A DNA stretch of 11,221 bases, from contig CALBME010000006.1 in the NCBI GenBank assembly GCA_937896295.1, forward strand, positions 1-11,221, read 5' to 3'. The translations under genes were made by a program, and so were the position numbers. Origin of the DNA: an uncultured Micavibrio sp. (GTDB lineage Bacteria; Pseudomonadota; Alphaproteobacteria; Micavibrionales; UBA1664). A model generated the notes under the pieces. The model was not told the origin of the DNA and did not search any database. It worked only from the letters and a program-made list of their open reading frames with translations. Below are positions 1 through 6,842 of the stretch, piece after piece; position 1 is the stretch's first letter, and each line of letters begins with the position of its first letter.

Positions 1-141
1 GCACTGAAAACGAGGAGACCCCTGCTCCAGCGCATTGACCAGGTCCACCGTCGAGTAAAAGCGCACGCGCTTGGCCATGCGCGTGATGCCCGAGACGCCC
101 AGCGCCGTGGCCAGATGGGTCTTGCCCGTGCCCGGCCCGCC
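1..141 (-). pseudogene. IstB-like ATPase shard (IS21-type transposase helper), fragment
   Basis: Read on the minus strand, this stretch gives a Walker A motif (GGPGTGKT), then THLATALGV and, further on, KRVRFYSTVDLVNALEQ. This is the typical order in IstB, the ATP-binding helper protein of IS21-family transposition. Only about 35-45 residues of a protein that is normally about 250 long are present. The last seven codons, at positions 1-21, no longer resemble IstB, so another breakpoint may lie near position 22. No terminal inverted repeats and no IstA are visible. The family match rests on motif recognition only. I infer a chimeric fragment, not a working element. Confidence 0.5.
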
Positions 142-198
142 GGTGAGGATCGCCAGGCGGTGGGCGACGACCTGCATCACGCCGTCCCACTGGTCGTC
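118..198 (-). other. RecD-like P-loop shard
   Basis: In the same minus-strand frame as the IstB-like piece, the residues before and through the P-loop (QVVAHRLAILTGGPGTGKT) resemble the first ATP-binding motif of RecD/RecD2 helicases, where a short helix ending in HR leads to a hydrophobic strand and GGPGTGKT. The resemblance ends after the lysine-threonine, where the sequence becomes IstB-like. A join inside the shared GTGKT motif explains the switch. The alternative is that this is just a divergent IstB N-terminal flank. The assignment is weak because only about 27 residues are available. Confidence 0.3.
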
Positions 199-353
199 GC
201 TGGGGACGAACCGCCCGTCGACCTCGGTGTCGGCGATCGCGCGGCGGCCGAGGATCCCGACCGGGGCGTTGATCCGCAGCGTCTCGCGGAAGCAGAGGTC
301 CATGAGCGGCAGCTCGTCGACGTTGCCGTAGTCGATCCGCTCGGCGCCGAGCG
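196..353 (-). pseudogene. Cytochrome P450 fragment (K-helix ExxR region)
   Basis: The minus strand encodes about 50 residues including VDELPLMDLCFRETLR and, shortly after, GRRAIADTEVDGRFVP. This is the P450 K-helix with its invariant ExxR (E at 285-283, R at 276-274), followed by the usual arginine-rich strand and the 'D-x-x-V-D-G-x-x-V-P' turn. The haem-binding cysteine loop and everything N-terminal to the K-helix are missing. The codons are strongly GC-ending, unlike the central block, and would fit a high-GC source such as an actinobacterium. The fragment ends on one side at a palindrome (338-353) and merges on the other into a P-loop sequence, so I infer a misassembled shard. Confidence 0.55.
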
Positions 354-396
354 CATCGAGATTCTCCGCGGCCCGGCCTCGCTGGCCTATGGCGGC
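328..396 (+). pseudogene. TonB-dependent receptor plug-domain shard
   Basis: The plus strand reads VDPLGAERIEILRGPASLAY followed by glycines. This is the hallmark plug-domain motif of TonB-dependent outer-membrane receptors (D-x-x-x-x-E-R-I-E-V-L-R-G-P-A-S-x-x-Y-G). Only about 20 residues of a protein that is normally 650 or more are present; no signal peptide, TonB box or barrel is seen. After the tyrosine-glycine the frame continues directly into HisF-like sequence (GGGVSTY). The motif is very specific, so the identity is fairly secure. The fragment has no function here and marks a junction near the GGCGGCGGC run at 391-399. Confidence 0.6.
338..353. repeat. 16-bp perfect palindrome at a fragment junction
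   Basis: The sequence CGCTCGGCGCCGAGCG equals its own reverse complement. Read leftward on the minus strand it codes LGAER of the P450-like piece; read rightward on the plus strand it codes LGAER of the TonB-receptor-like piece. A palindrome shared by two unrelated genes is a natural place for an assembler to cross between genomes and strands. A biological role as an operator or hairpin is possible but not needed. Confidence 0.7.
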
Positions 397-909
397 GGCG
401 TTTCGACATATGACCACGCCATGAAGCTGTTTTCACTGGGCGTCGAGAAGGTGATTTTAAATTCACACGCGATCGAAAACCCGCGCCTGATCGAACAGAT
501 CGCGTCCAGCGCCGGTTCGCAATCGGTGGTAGTTGCCATTGATGCGAAAAAACCACTGATCGGCGGGTGGCAGGTCTACAGCCATGGCGGCACAAAAAAA
601 ACCGGCCTTCATCCCGTTGCGTGGGCGCAGCAGGCGGTGGCGCACGGCGCGGGCGAACTGGCCATCACATCCATCAGCCATGAAGGCGAAATGCAGGGCT
701 ATGACCTGGAACTGGTGCGCATGATTGTCAAGGAAACCAAAGTCCCCGTCATCGCGCATGGCGGCGCAGGGTCGGTCAGGGACCTGCAGGACGGGATTGC
801 CGCTGGCGCATCGGCCGTCGCGGCGGGCAGCATGTTTATTTTCCAGGGACCACACCGGGCCGTTCTGATCAGCTATCCCAATGAAACAGAGCTGAACCGG
901 ATGACGTAA
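391..909 (+). CDS. hisF2: HisF2-type synthase for acetamidino-sugar formation, N-terminally truncated
   Basis: About 172 residues of a (beta-alpha)8 HisF-family protein, normally about 250 long. The piece begins at the GGGVST loop (HisF: IGGGI-x-T) and continues with MKLFSLGVEKVILN, VVVAIDAKK (the Asp at 541-543 corresponds to the C-terminal catalytic Asp130 of Thermotoga HisF), GYDLELVR, VIAHGGAGS and a C-terminus FQGPHRAVLISYP. The late part resembles the surface-polysaccharide paralogue HisF2 more than histidine-pathway HisF, and a WbpG/PseA-type amidotransferase lies in the same locus. In that pathway HisH2 releases ammonia from glutamine, HisF2 channels it and WbpG transfers it to an N-acetyl group to give an acetamidino group. 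The first third, with the other catalytic Asp, is replaced by foreign sequence at the left junction. The usual HisF DRDG motif reads SHEG (676-687). The stop lies 2 nt from the stop of the convergent glycosyltransferase gene. Confidence 0.8.
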   Translation, partial: GGGVSTYDHAMKLFSLGVEKVILNSHAIENPRLIEQIASSAGSQSVVVAIDAKKPLIGGWQVYSHGGTKKTGLHPVAWAQQAVAHGAGELAITSISHEGEMQGYDLELVRMIVKETKVPVIAHGGAGSVRDLQDGIAAGASAVAAGSMFIFQGPHRAVLISYPNETELNRMT

Positions 910-911
910 AT

Positions 912-1886
912 TTACAGCAGCGACTGATACAAACTCTTCAGACGCGTAGCGGTATGGTTGACATCCATATCCCGCACTTCGCTGCGCAGGTCCATTTTGC
1001 GGCCATCCTGCAACACATCGACAATCGCCTGCCCCAGCGCCTGCGCATCGGCGTCGGCCACCCGGCACACAGGCTGGCGCGCGGCGACGTCTTTGAGGTC
1101 GCTGATATCGGTCGCCACAAAAGGCACGTTGCAGGCCAGCGTTTCCTTGACACAGTTCGGCCACCCTTCGTGCGTGGAGGTACACAGGATCAGGTCGCTT
1201 GCGTTCACGTAGGCGGGCATCAGGTCGTGGTCGATGTTCAAAGGCGCCAGCAGGCGAGCATTCGGCAAAGACCGCCGCGCAACGGCCATGGCCTTTTCCG
1301 CAAGATCCTTACGCTTGATGGGATTGTCATGCGCAAGGGAGACATACAGAATTTCGAGCGCATCGGGTGCAATGCCGATCTGGCTGCGCGCCTGCGCCTT
1401 GTCCATCGGTTTAAACTTGTCGAGATCAATGCCATCCGGAATGACATACACGGACGCCGAAACGAACGGTTTTTTTGCCAGTCTTTCCATGTCTTTCGAC
1501 ATGACGATGATGCGGTCGAAAAAAGGAAGGGAAAGTGCCGTCAAAATCCGCGAGACTAAAAGCCGCGTGCGGAACCACAAAGACCCAACGGAAACCGGAT
1601 ACACATCCGACCCGCGGAGCGAAATGACCTTTTTCTTATTGGTCAGAAATGCCGTTATAAAACCGCACAACGACCCGTATTGCGCGTGCACGATGTCGCA
1701 GGATTGCGAGGCCGCGCGCAGGGACATGAACACCTTGCAAATCGCAAAGGGGTTATGGCGCACGCGACCGATGTAAAAGGGCACCACCTCGACCCCCTGA
1801 CGGGCGAGCGGTTCGACCAGCGGATCCATGAAAACGGATGCGTTTTTGACGGCAGGCGAAAAAGTATGAGGCCATAAAACCCGCAT
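912..1886 (-). CDS. GT4-family glycosyltransferase
   Basis: A 324-residue GT-B fold glycosyltransferase that probably adds one sugar of the repeat unit on the cytoplasmic face of the inner membrane. The N-terminal domain starts MRVLWPHTF and has ISLRGSDVYP at residues 88-97. The C-terminal domain has VIPDGIDLDKF (148-158) and the retaining-GT4 E-x7-E motif, E240 to E248 in HEGWPNCVKE. I chose the ATG at 1886 because its A is also the last base of the upstream polymerase stop (TGATG), indicating translational coupling; an in-frame start at 1928 would add 14 unconserved residues inside the upstream gene. The length is slightly short for GT4 but both domains are complete. Donor and acceptor cannot be read from the sequence. 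Confidence 0.88.
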   Translation of the reverse strand: MRVLWPHTFSPAVKNASVFMDPLVEPLARQGVEVVPFYIGRVRHNPFAICKVFMSLRAASQSCDIVHAQYGSLCGFITAFLTNKKKVISLRGSDVYPVSVGSLWFRTRLLVSRILTALSLPFFDRIIVMSKDMERLAKKPFVSASVYVIPDGIDLDKFKPMDKAQARSQIGIAPDALEILYVSLAHDNPIKRKDLAEKAMAVARRSLPNARLLAPLNIDHDLMPAYVNASDLILCTSTHEGWPNCVKETLACNVPFVATDISDLKDVAARQPVCRVADADAQALGQAIVDVLQDGRKMDLRSEVRDMDVNHTATRLKSLYQSLL

Positions 1887-3265
1887 CAGGCCACCATCTG
1901 TCTGTGATGAAAGCGTTGCCAGAGCCATGCCAGAAACTGCATGCCCGCCAGCGCGACGGCAAAGGGTATCATATACATCAGCGTCTGTTTCATCACTCCT
2001 GCCAGCATGCCGCGGAAAAATAAAATCAAAACATAATACCCGGCGATGCGATAAATCACATCAAGATGCGCGGGCGCCCCATAGCCACTGAAAAGCCGCA
2101 TGAAACCCCGCCACATATACCCCCAGACGAGACCAAAGAGCACAAATTCAACCCACGAAAACCAGAACCCAAAATTGACGAACCCTTCGATGACGGGGCT
2201 GTACCCCAGCCCTATGCCGGGTTCCCAGGTCGGAATCATTTTCTTGGCAAACGCCTCGGACGCGTCGAGCGGACGGTCGGACCAGATAAAACGGGGTACG
2301 AAAATGCTCATGCTTTGCAGCAGGTCGCGGCCATAGGACGGCGCGGCGTCTTCCTTGAGGATATGCGCACTGACCAGCATGGGGCCGGATGAATCGAGAT
2401 TGGTGAAGGTAAAGCGCGAATTTATATGCAGAAGATGGGACATCACCGTCTGATGTTCTTCCGTAGGATTATGTTCATTGAGGATGTTGTAAAGCGGCTT
2501 TAAAACGAAAAGCGCAAGGATGACCCCGGCCAGCGCGCCCATGAGCGCCACGGATTTAAAACGTACCCAATAGAAATAGAGATACCCCATGCCGAGGAGC
2601 GCGATGACGCCGGGGGATTTTTCCTTGAGTAAAAACGCAAGATAGAAATTCACGAGGAACAGCAGGCCCGCGATAATAATGGGCAGGATTTTGCGGCGCA
2701 TGGCCAGTATCACCGCCAGAATGGAATTGAGCAGGCAGATGATCTGCATGATCAGGGTCGGCAGCGGGCTGTTGTACTGGGTGGAATATGACGCTTCGTA
2801 AGACAGGCTGACATGCCTGATAAAATCATAAAAAAAGATCAGCATGATGGCGACAAGCCCCGCCCAGAAGAGCATCAGCGCAAGTTCGAACAGGCGTGTG
2901 CCGCCTGTCTGCGTCAGGGGCGCACGGCTGTCAGGCATATGCGTTTTAAAACCGGTGGCCCACAAACTCAGCGCGAAGGCAATCACACCGGCGATGCCGA
3001 TGGCAGCTATCTTGAAGTAGACAAACCCCGGTGCCGCGACCTGAAAGTATTCACCATGCAGAACATCTTCCACCTGACCGCGCACAAACCGTTCGAGCGG
3101 TACGGAAAAAAAATAGACGAATGCCCCCAGACAGAAAACAAATGCGGAAGAATAAAGCCCTTCATCACGGTAACGCACGCATACGGCACCGACACATACA
3201 CTCAGCGCGGCGAGCGTGAGCGACCAGAAAACAATCGCGTCCACGGGAAGGAAAAAGGGCGGCAT
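1886..3265 (-). CDS. wzy: Wzy-like O-antigen / oligosaccharide repeat-unit polymerase
   Basis: A 459-residue, very hydrophobic protein with roughly a dozen predicted membrane segments and one long soluble stretch (about residues 258-355). This is the layout of Wzy polymerases, which join lipid-linked repeat units on the periplasmic face. The stretch VPRFIWSDRP (323-332), followed by GLGYSPVIEGFVNFGFW (353-369), matches the Wzy pattern of a P-R-x-x-W-x-x-(R/K)-P segment and a G-x-S-x-x-x-E-x-x-x-N-F-G motif. Wzy proteins diverge strongly, so the call rests on topology, these motifs and neighbours. An O-antigen ligase-like protein is the main alternative. The start is ATG at 3265; AAGGA lies about 14 nt upstream, a long spacing. 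The gene leads a two-gene minus-strand unit, overlapping the glycosyltransferase by 1 nt, and diverges from the acyltransferase. Confidence 0.8.
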   Translation of the reverse strand: MPPFFLPVDAIVFWSLTLAALSVCVGAVCVRYRDEGLYSSAFVFCLGAFVYFFSVPLERFVRGQVEDVLHGEYFQVAAPGFVYFKIAAIGIAGVIAFALSLWATGFKTHMPDSRAPLTQTGGTRLFELALMLFWAGLVAIMLIFFYDFIRHVSLSYEASYSTQYNSPLPTLIMQIICLLNSILAVILAMRRKILPIIIAGLLFLVNFYLAFLLKEKSPGVIALLGMGYLYFYWVRFKSVALMGALAGVILALFVLKPLYNILNEHNPTEEHQTVMSHLLHINSRFTFTNLDSSGPMLVSAHILKEDAAPSYGRDLLQSMSIFVPRFIWSDRPLDASEAFAKKMIPTWEPGIGLGYSPVIEGFVNFGFWFSWVEFVLFGLVWGYMWRGFMRLFSGYGAPAHLDVIYRIAGYYVLILFFRGMLAGVMKQTLMYMIPFAVALAGMQFLAWLWQRFHHRQMVA

Positions 3266-3298
3266 TTAAAAAGGCTAAGTCCTTAAAATATCGCGCGA

Positions 3299-3327
3299 AA
3301 CTAACATACCCGCCGCTTTGCGGTCAA
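3299..3327 (-). promoter_or_regulatory. Possible sigma70-type promoter for the wzy-glycosyltransferase unit
   Basis: The 105-nt gap between the divergent wzy and acyltransferase genes must hold both promoters. On the minus strand, TTGACC (3327-3322) is a near-consensus -35 box, followed after 17 nt by TTAGTT (3304-3299), which is a poor -10 match. The spacing is right but the -10 is weak. No convincing plus-strand promoter or Shine-Dalgarno was seen. The short arms CCCTT and AAGGG (3331-3342) could form a small hairpin in the acyltransferase leader. Confidence 0.22.
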
Positions 3328-3370
3328 ACGCCCTTGTAAGGGTAAACCTTCTCTGATTATCTCAACCCCC

Positions 3371-5286
3371 ATGCCGCCCCCCCCACCCGCCCCGCCTACC
3401 GACCAGATATCGACGGGCTGCGCGCTGTGGCGGTCTTAGGGGTGGTTATCTTTCATGCTTTCCCCAACGCACTGGCCGGCGGTTTTACCGGGGTGGACGT
3501 TTTCTTTGTCATTTCGGGTTACCTGATTTCGACCATCCTGTTCCTGGGGGTGGCGAAGGGCGGTTTTTCCCTCAGGGATTTTTACGGGCGCCGGATCCGG
3601 CGCATCTACCCGGCGCTGGCCCTGATGATGGGTGCCTGCCTGGTTTTCGGATGGTTTGCGTTATTACCGAAGGAATATCTGCAGCTTGGCAAGCACGCTT
3701 TTAAAGGGTCGCTGTTCTTTTCCAATTTTGCATTATGGCAGGAGGCGGGCTATTTCGACATCGACAGCCAGCTGAAGCCATTGATGCATTTGTGGTCGCT
3801 GGCCATCGAGGAGCAGTTTTACCTGCTTTGGCCGCTGGCCGTCTTAAGCCTGTATCGTTTTCGATTTTCGTTCCTGAAAACCGCCGCCGTTGCGGGTCTT
3901 TTGTCCCTTGGCGCCAGCCTGTGGATGACGTGGCATTATCCGGAATCCGCCTTTTACATGCCGTTCACGCGGTTCTGGGAACTGATGGCCGGCGGTATCC
4001 TTGCGTATATTCACCTGTACCACCGGGAAAATTTTGAAGCCCGCCTGCCACACCCCCATATTTTAAGCGTAGCGGGTCTGGCGCTGATCACCATCGGTAT
4101 GGTGGCCCCCATTCCACTGGAATCGTTTCCCGGTTTCTGGGCGGTGCTGCCGGTACTGGGCGCCGTTATGGTTATCGCCGCGGGTGAGCGCGGCGTCCTG
4201 AATGCCCGTATCCTAAGCGCACGCCCGGCCATATGGATCGGCCTGATCAGCTATCCGCTTTATATCTGGCACTGGCCCATCCTGTCGTTCCTGCGCATCG
4301 TGCAGTCCGGCCCGCCGCCATGGGAATACCAGACCGTGGCCGTGGCGGCCGCCTTCGCACTGGCCTATGCCACCTATATCGGCGTCGAAAAACCGGTCCG
4401 TCACGGAAAAATCCCGCATGCGGCCACCGGCCTTTTCCTGATTGTTCTGGCACTGGGCTTTGCCGGCCTGACCATCCGAAAATCCCACGGGTTCCCGGAT
4501 CGTCCGATGCCGGCGTCGGAGGCACAGATCAGCAGTTTTACGTGGGATCCGTCGCGCAACATCAATGCCGCCTGCGTTGCCAAATACGGCCTGCAGCATT
4601 CAGGCCTGGCCTATTGCATTGAAGACAACCCGGATAAAGACGCCCGCGTCGCGGTCATCGGCGACAGCCACGCCAACCAGATGTTCTGGGCCTTGCGCGG
4701 TTATTACCGGGACAAGGGGCAGAACCTGGTCAATCTGGGCGGGCCGGGCGAATGCCTGCCGCTTTACGGCAGTGACGCGCTTGCCGATGGCTGCAAGGAC
4801 ATGATGGACGATGTGCTGCGCGTCATAGAGCGGGACAATATTCGCACCGTCATCCTGAGCACCCGTGCCGGATACATCACCGATTACACAACGTTCCAGA
4901 GCCTGCTGGGTCATACATTTGAAAAATTCGCAGCCCTGAACAAAGACGTCGTTTTCGTTCTGGATGTGCCGGAGATGGATTTCGACCCCAAGCTTTGCAT
5001 GGAGCGACGCTTTCGTATCAACGACCCGTCCGCGCCCCTGACATGCGGTGTTTCGCGCGAGAAGACAGACCAGATGCAGCGCGCGTACCGCGAAGCCGTT
5101 TTCGCAGCCGCGAAACCCTATAGAAACGTGCAGTTTCTGGATCTGACCGTGATTTTATGTGACGCGCATACCTGCAGCGGCAGGAAAGAGGACATGATTT
5201 TATACCGTGACAAACATCATCTGTCGCAGTGGGGCGCCGCGTATGTCGGGCGGCACATCAGCTTAAGCGCCGGTCCCGGACGCTGA
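3371..5286 (+). CDS. AT3-SGNH acyltransferase (OafA/OafB-like), start out of frame through a C8 tract
   Basis: An integral-membrane acyltransferase that would add acetyl or another acyl group to polysaccharide or its precursor. The open frame runs from about 3346 to 5286. The N-terminal AT3 domain begins RPDIDGLRAVAVL and contains the family's R-x10-H motif (Arg at 3421-3423, His in VVIFHAF), then about ten membrane segments. A linker leads to a C-terminal SGNH domain with VAVIGDSHANQ (the GDSH Asp at 4663-4665) and a DKHH catalytic D-x-x-H (Asp at 5209-5211). The fused layout matches O-antigen acetyltransferases such as OafB. The first in-frame GTG (3427) would cut off the essential Arg, so it is not credible. 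The ATG at 3371 fits but is one base out of frame because of the C8 run. No good ribosome site precedes it. The 3' end overlaps the convergent flippase gene by 24 nt. Family identity is secure; whether this copy is expressed is open. Confidence 0.88.
3377..3384 (+). repeat. C8 homopolymer tract at the acyltransferase start
   Basis: Eight consecutive Cs follow ATGCCG at 3371-3376. In the frame of that ATG, translation ends after 22 codons at a TAG (3437-3439). With nine Cs, the same ATG enters the acyltransferase frame and gives MPPPPTRPAYRPDIDGLR, a normal family N-terminus. The tract is therefore positioned to switch the gene on or off by slipped-strand mispairing, or it is one base short through sequencing or assembly error. 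Confidence 0.75.
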
Positions 5287-6750
5287 ACCATTCAGAAAAT
5301 GATGCACGTCGCGGCGCAGGGCGAACCATGCCGCCACACCGTAAAGCGTGAAGCCGGCCACCAGCACCTCGATCTGCGGGATCAGGGGTAATTTCACCGC
5401 CGCAGCAACACCTGCCATAAGAACGACGGACAGGACCAGCATTTCGCCGCCCACCCGGCCAAGCGCCTTCAGATCGAACCCGCACACATGGCAGGCGACC
5501 CCAAGCCAGATGGCTGCGTAAGCCAGCATGCTGGCCGACCATGCCAGCACCATGATTTCAGGATCATGGGTCAGCCAGTGCGCCAGCATGTACACAAGCA
5601 GACAGCCGGCATTCAGCCAGAAGCCAAGGATCAGATGCAGCCGCTGGCGGTCGAGGATATCGAATATCTTCTCAAACCATATGGTCAGGCCCGCGCCCAG
5701 CATCGCCATGCTCAGATAGCCTGCATAGACTCCGGCATCCGCCCATTGTTTTCCAAACACGAACACGAATGCTTGCGGCCCATGGAAAATGATGAAAGCC
5801 AGCATGGGCAGGTAAATCCACGCCAGCAGGCGGACGATGGACAGCAGCTGGCGTTCGAATTTACGAATTTCGTTCTTCACCTCGGACAGGGATGGCATCA
5901 GCGCCTGCGCCAGCGCCGTACCGATCAGGACCATGGGTGAATAGAGTGCGCGGTACGCCATATTGAAGGCGCCCACCACAGAAAGGGAGTAGAAAAAGCC
6001 GAGGATCAGGACCACCGCCTCTTTGGAAAAGCTGACAATCAGCGCGCGGGGAATGCTGTAGAGAGGAAAGCCGCGTTCACGGATGGCCAGCGATTTGAGG
6101 GACGGCAACAATGCCTGTGCATGCCCAGACAGATGGGGACGCATCGATTTATACATGAAACCCAGCCCCCACACCCCCATGACCGCATAGGCGCCGAGCG
6201 TGCCAAGGATAAGGCCGTTGCCGACCAGATGATTGTCCTGAAACACAAATTGCAGGACGAGTGTGAAAAGCGGCACCGAAAAACGCGTGATCATAAGCCA
6301 TGGATAGGCGCGTTTGCGAATGGCCCAGGCGGTGGCGGCGTTGAAAATGCCGTACAGGAAAATATAGGGCATGTAGCCGGGCGCGATGTCGTGCAGACGC
6401 GGCGTGATCCATGAAAAATCAAAGAGGAATAGAACCCTGAAAAACACCTCAGCCAGCACGGCCATGACCGTGGAAACGCCCATGCCCAGAACAGCGAGGC
6501 GCGCGGCATCGCGGTCATCGTCGACGATTACCACGGCAAGGTCGTAGTGAAGCCCCGCCAGAAACTGGACCATGAAGCCTATGCCCACGAATATCGCCCA
6601 CAGGCCGACATCGGCCGGCAGGTAGATCCGGGCAATGATGGGAAGGCCGATCAGGTTGATGACCTGACCGATGACATTTCCCGTCATTAGGTAAAATACA
6701 CCCTTGAGGACCTTACCGTGATCGAAACGTGCCTTTTCGGGGGGGTGCAT
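5263..6750 (-). CDS. wzx: Wzx-like polysaccharide repeat-unit flippase (MOP superfamily)
   Basis: A 495-residue protein with about 12-14 hydrophobic membrane segments and a basic cytoplasmic N-terminus (EKARFDHGKVLKG), followed by FYLMTGNVIGQVINLIGLP and IIARIYLPADVGLWAI. This opening (a G-x-x-x-x-Q-x-x-x-x-x-x-x-P helix, then a Y-x-P-x-D-x-G loop) is typical of the polysaccharide-export (Wzx/RfbX) branch of the MOP exporters. It would flip undecaprenyl-linked repeat units to the periplasm before polymerisation by the Wzy-like protein. I chose the ATG at 6750; a TTG at 6759 would add three residues. It is divergent from the amidotransferase gene, with a 92-nt gap, and its 3' end overlaps the acyltransferase by 24 nt. 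The length is normal for Wzx. Confidence 0.87.
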   Translation of the reverse strand: MHPPEKARFDHGKVLKGVFYLMTGNVIGQVINLIGLPIIARIYLPADVGLWAIFVGIGFMVQFLAGLHYDLAVVIVDDDRDAARLAVLGMGVSTVMAVLAEVFFRVLFLFDFSWITPRLHDIAPGYMPYIFLYGIFNAATAWAIRKRAYPWLMITRFSVPLFTLVLQFVFQDNHLVGNGLILGTLGAYAVMGVWGLGFMYKSMRPHLSGHAQALLPSLKSLAIRERGFPLYSIPRALIVSFSKEAVVLILGFFYSLSVVGAFNMAYRALYSPMVLIGTALAQALMPSLSEVKNEIRKFERQLLSIVRLLAWIYLPMLAFIIFHGPQAFVFVFGKQWADAGVYAGYLSMAMLGAGLTIWFEKIFDILDRQRLHLILGFWLNAGCLLVYMLAHWLTHDPEIMVLAWSASMLAYAAIWLGVACHVCGFDLKALGRVGGEMLVLSVVLMAGVAAAVKLPLIPQIEVLVAGFTLYGVAAWFALRRDVHHFLNGSASGTGA

Positions 6751-6786
6751 CAGGGGCAAACATCTTGTGTTAATGTGGAGTATGTG

Positions 6787-6803
6787 CTGTTTAACAGGCT
6801 GTT
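6787..6803. promoter_or_regulatory. Alternating inverted repeat in the divergent wzx / amidotransferase gap
   Basis: The sequence CTGTTTAACAGGCTGTT consists of CTGTT, AACAG and CTGTT arms separated by single bases, so either adjacent pair can form a 5-bp inverted repeat. Another AACAG lies at 6821-6825. It sits in the middle of the 92-nt intergenic gap that must hold the start signals of both genes. A TACAAT at 6805-6810 would be a good plus-strand -10 box, but no clear -35 precedes it. This could be an operator for a regulator, but the arms are short and chance is a serious alternative. Confidence 0.25.
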
Positions 6804-6842
6804 TTACAATTCACAATACCAACAGACCAGTATTATGAGCCT

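Noticed and set aside
1..141. A complete IS21-family element at the left edge.
   Set aside because: Only about 40 IstB-like residues are present, with no IstA, no inverted repeats and abrupt change to P450 sequence.
115..909. A 264-codon plus-strand ORF that could be read as a novel N-terminal domain fused to HisF.
   Set aside because: The first two thirds before 391 are the reverse of coding shards plus a TonB-receptor motif; only 391-909 is HisF-like. The fusion comes from a chimeric junction.
463..1185. A 240-codon minus-strand ORF across the HisF2 and glycosyltransferase 3' ends.
   Set aside because: It is an antisense or shifted-frame shadow of two well-supported genes and has no recognisable motif.
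1887..1928. An upstream start for the glycosyltransferase at 1928.
   Set aside because: The added residues lie within the end of the polymerase gene and are not family-like; the TGATG overlap supports 1886.
3331..3350. Alternating arms CCCTT, AAGGG and CCTT in the acyltransferase leader as a possible riboswitch-like hairpin pair.
   Set aside because: The stems are only 4-5 bp with a 2-nt loop in one case, too weak to support a structured regulator.
3427..3429. GTG as the start of the acyltransferase.
   Set aside because: It would remove the conserved RPDIDGLR segment and the Arg of the R-x10-H motif, and no Shine-Dalgarno precedes it.
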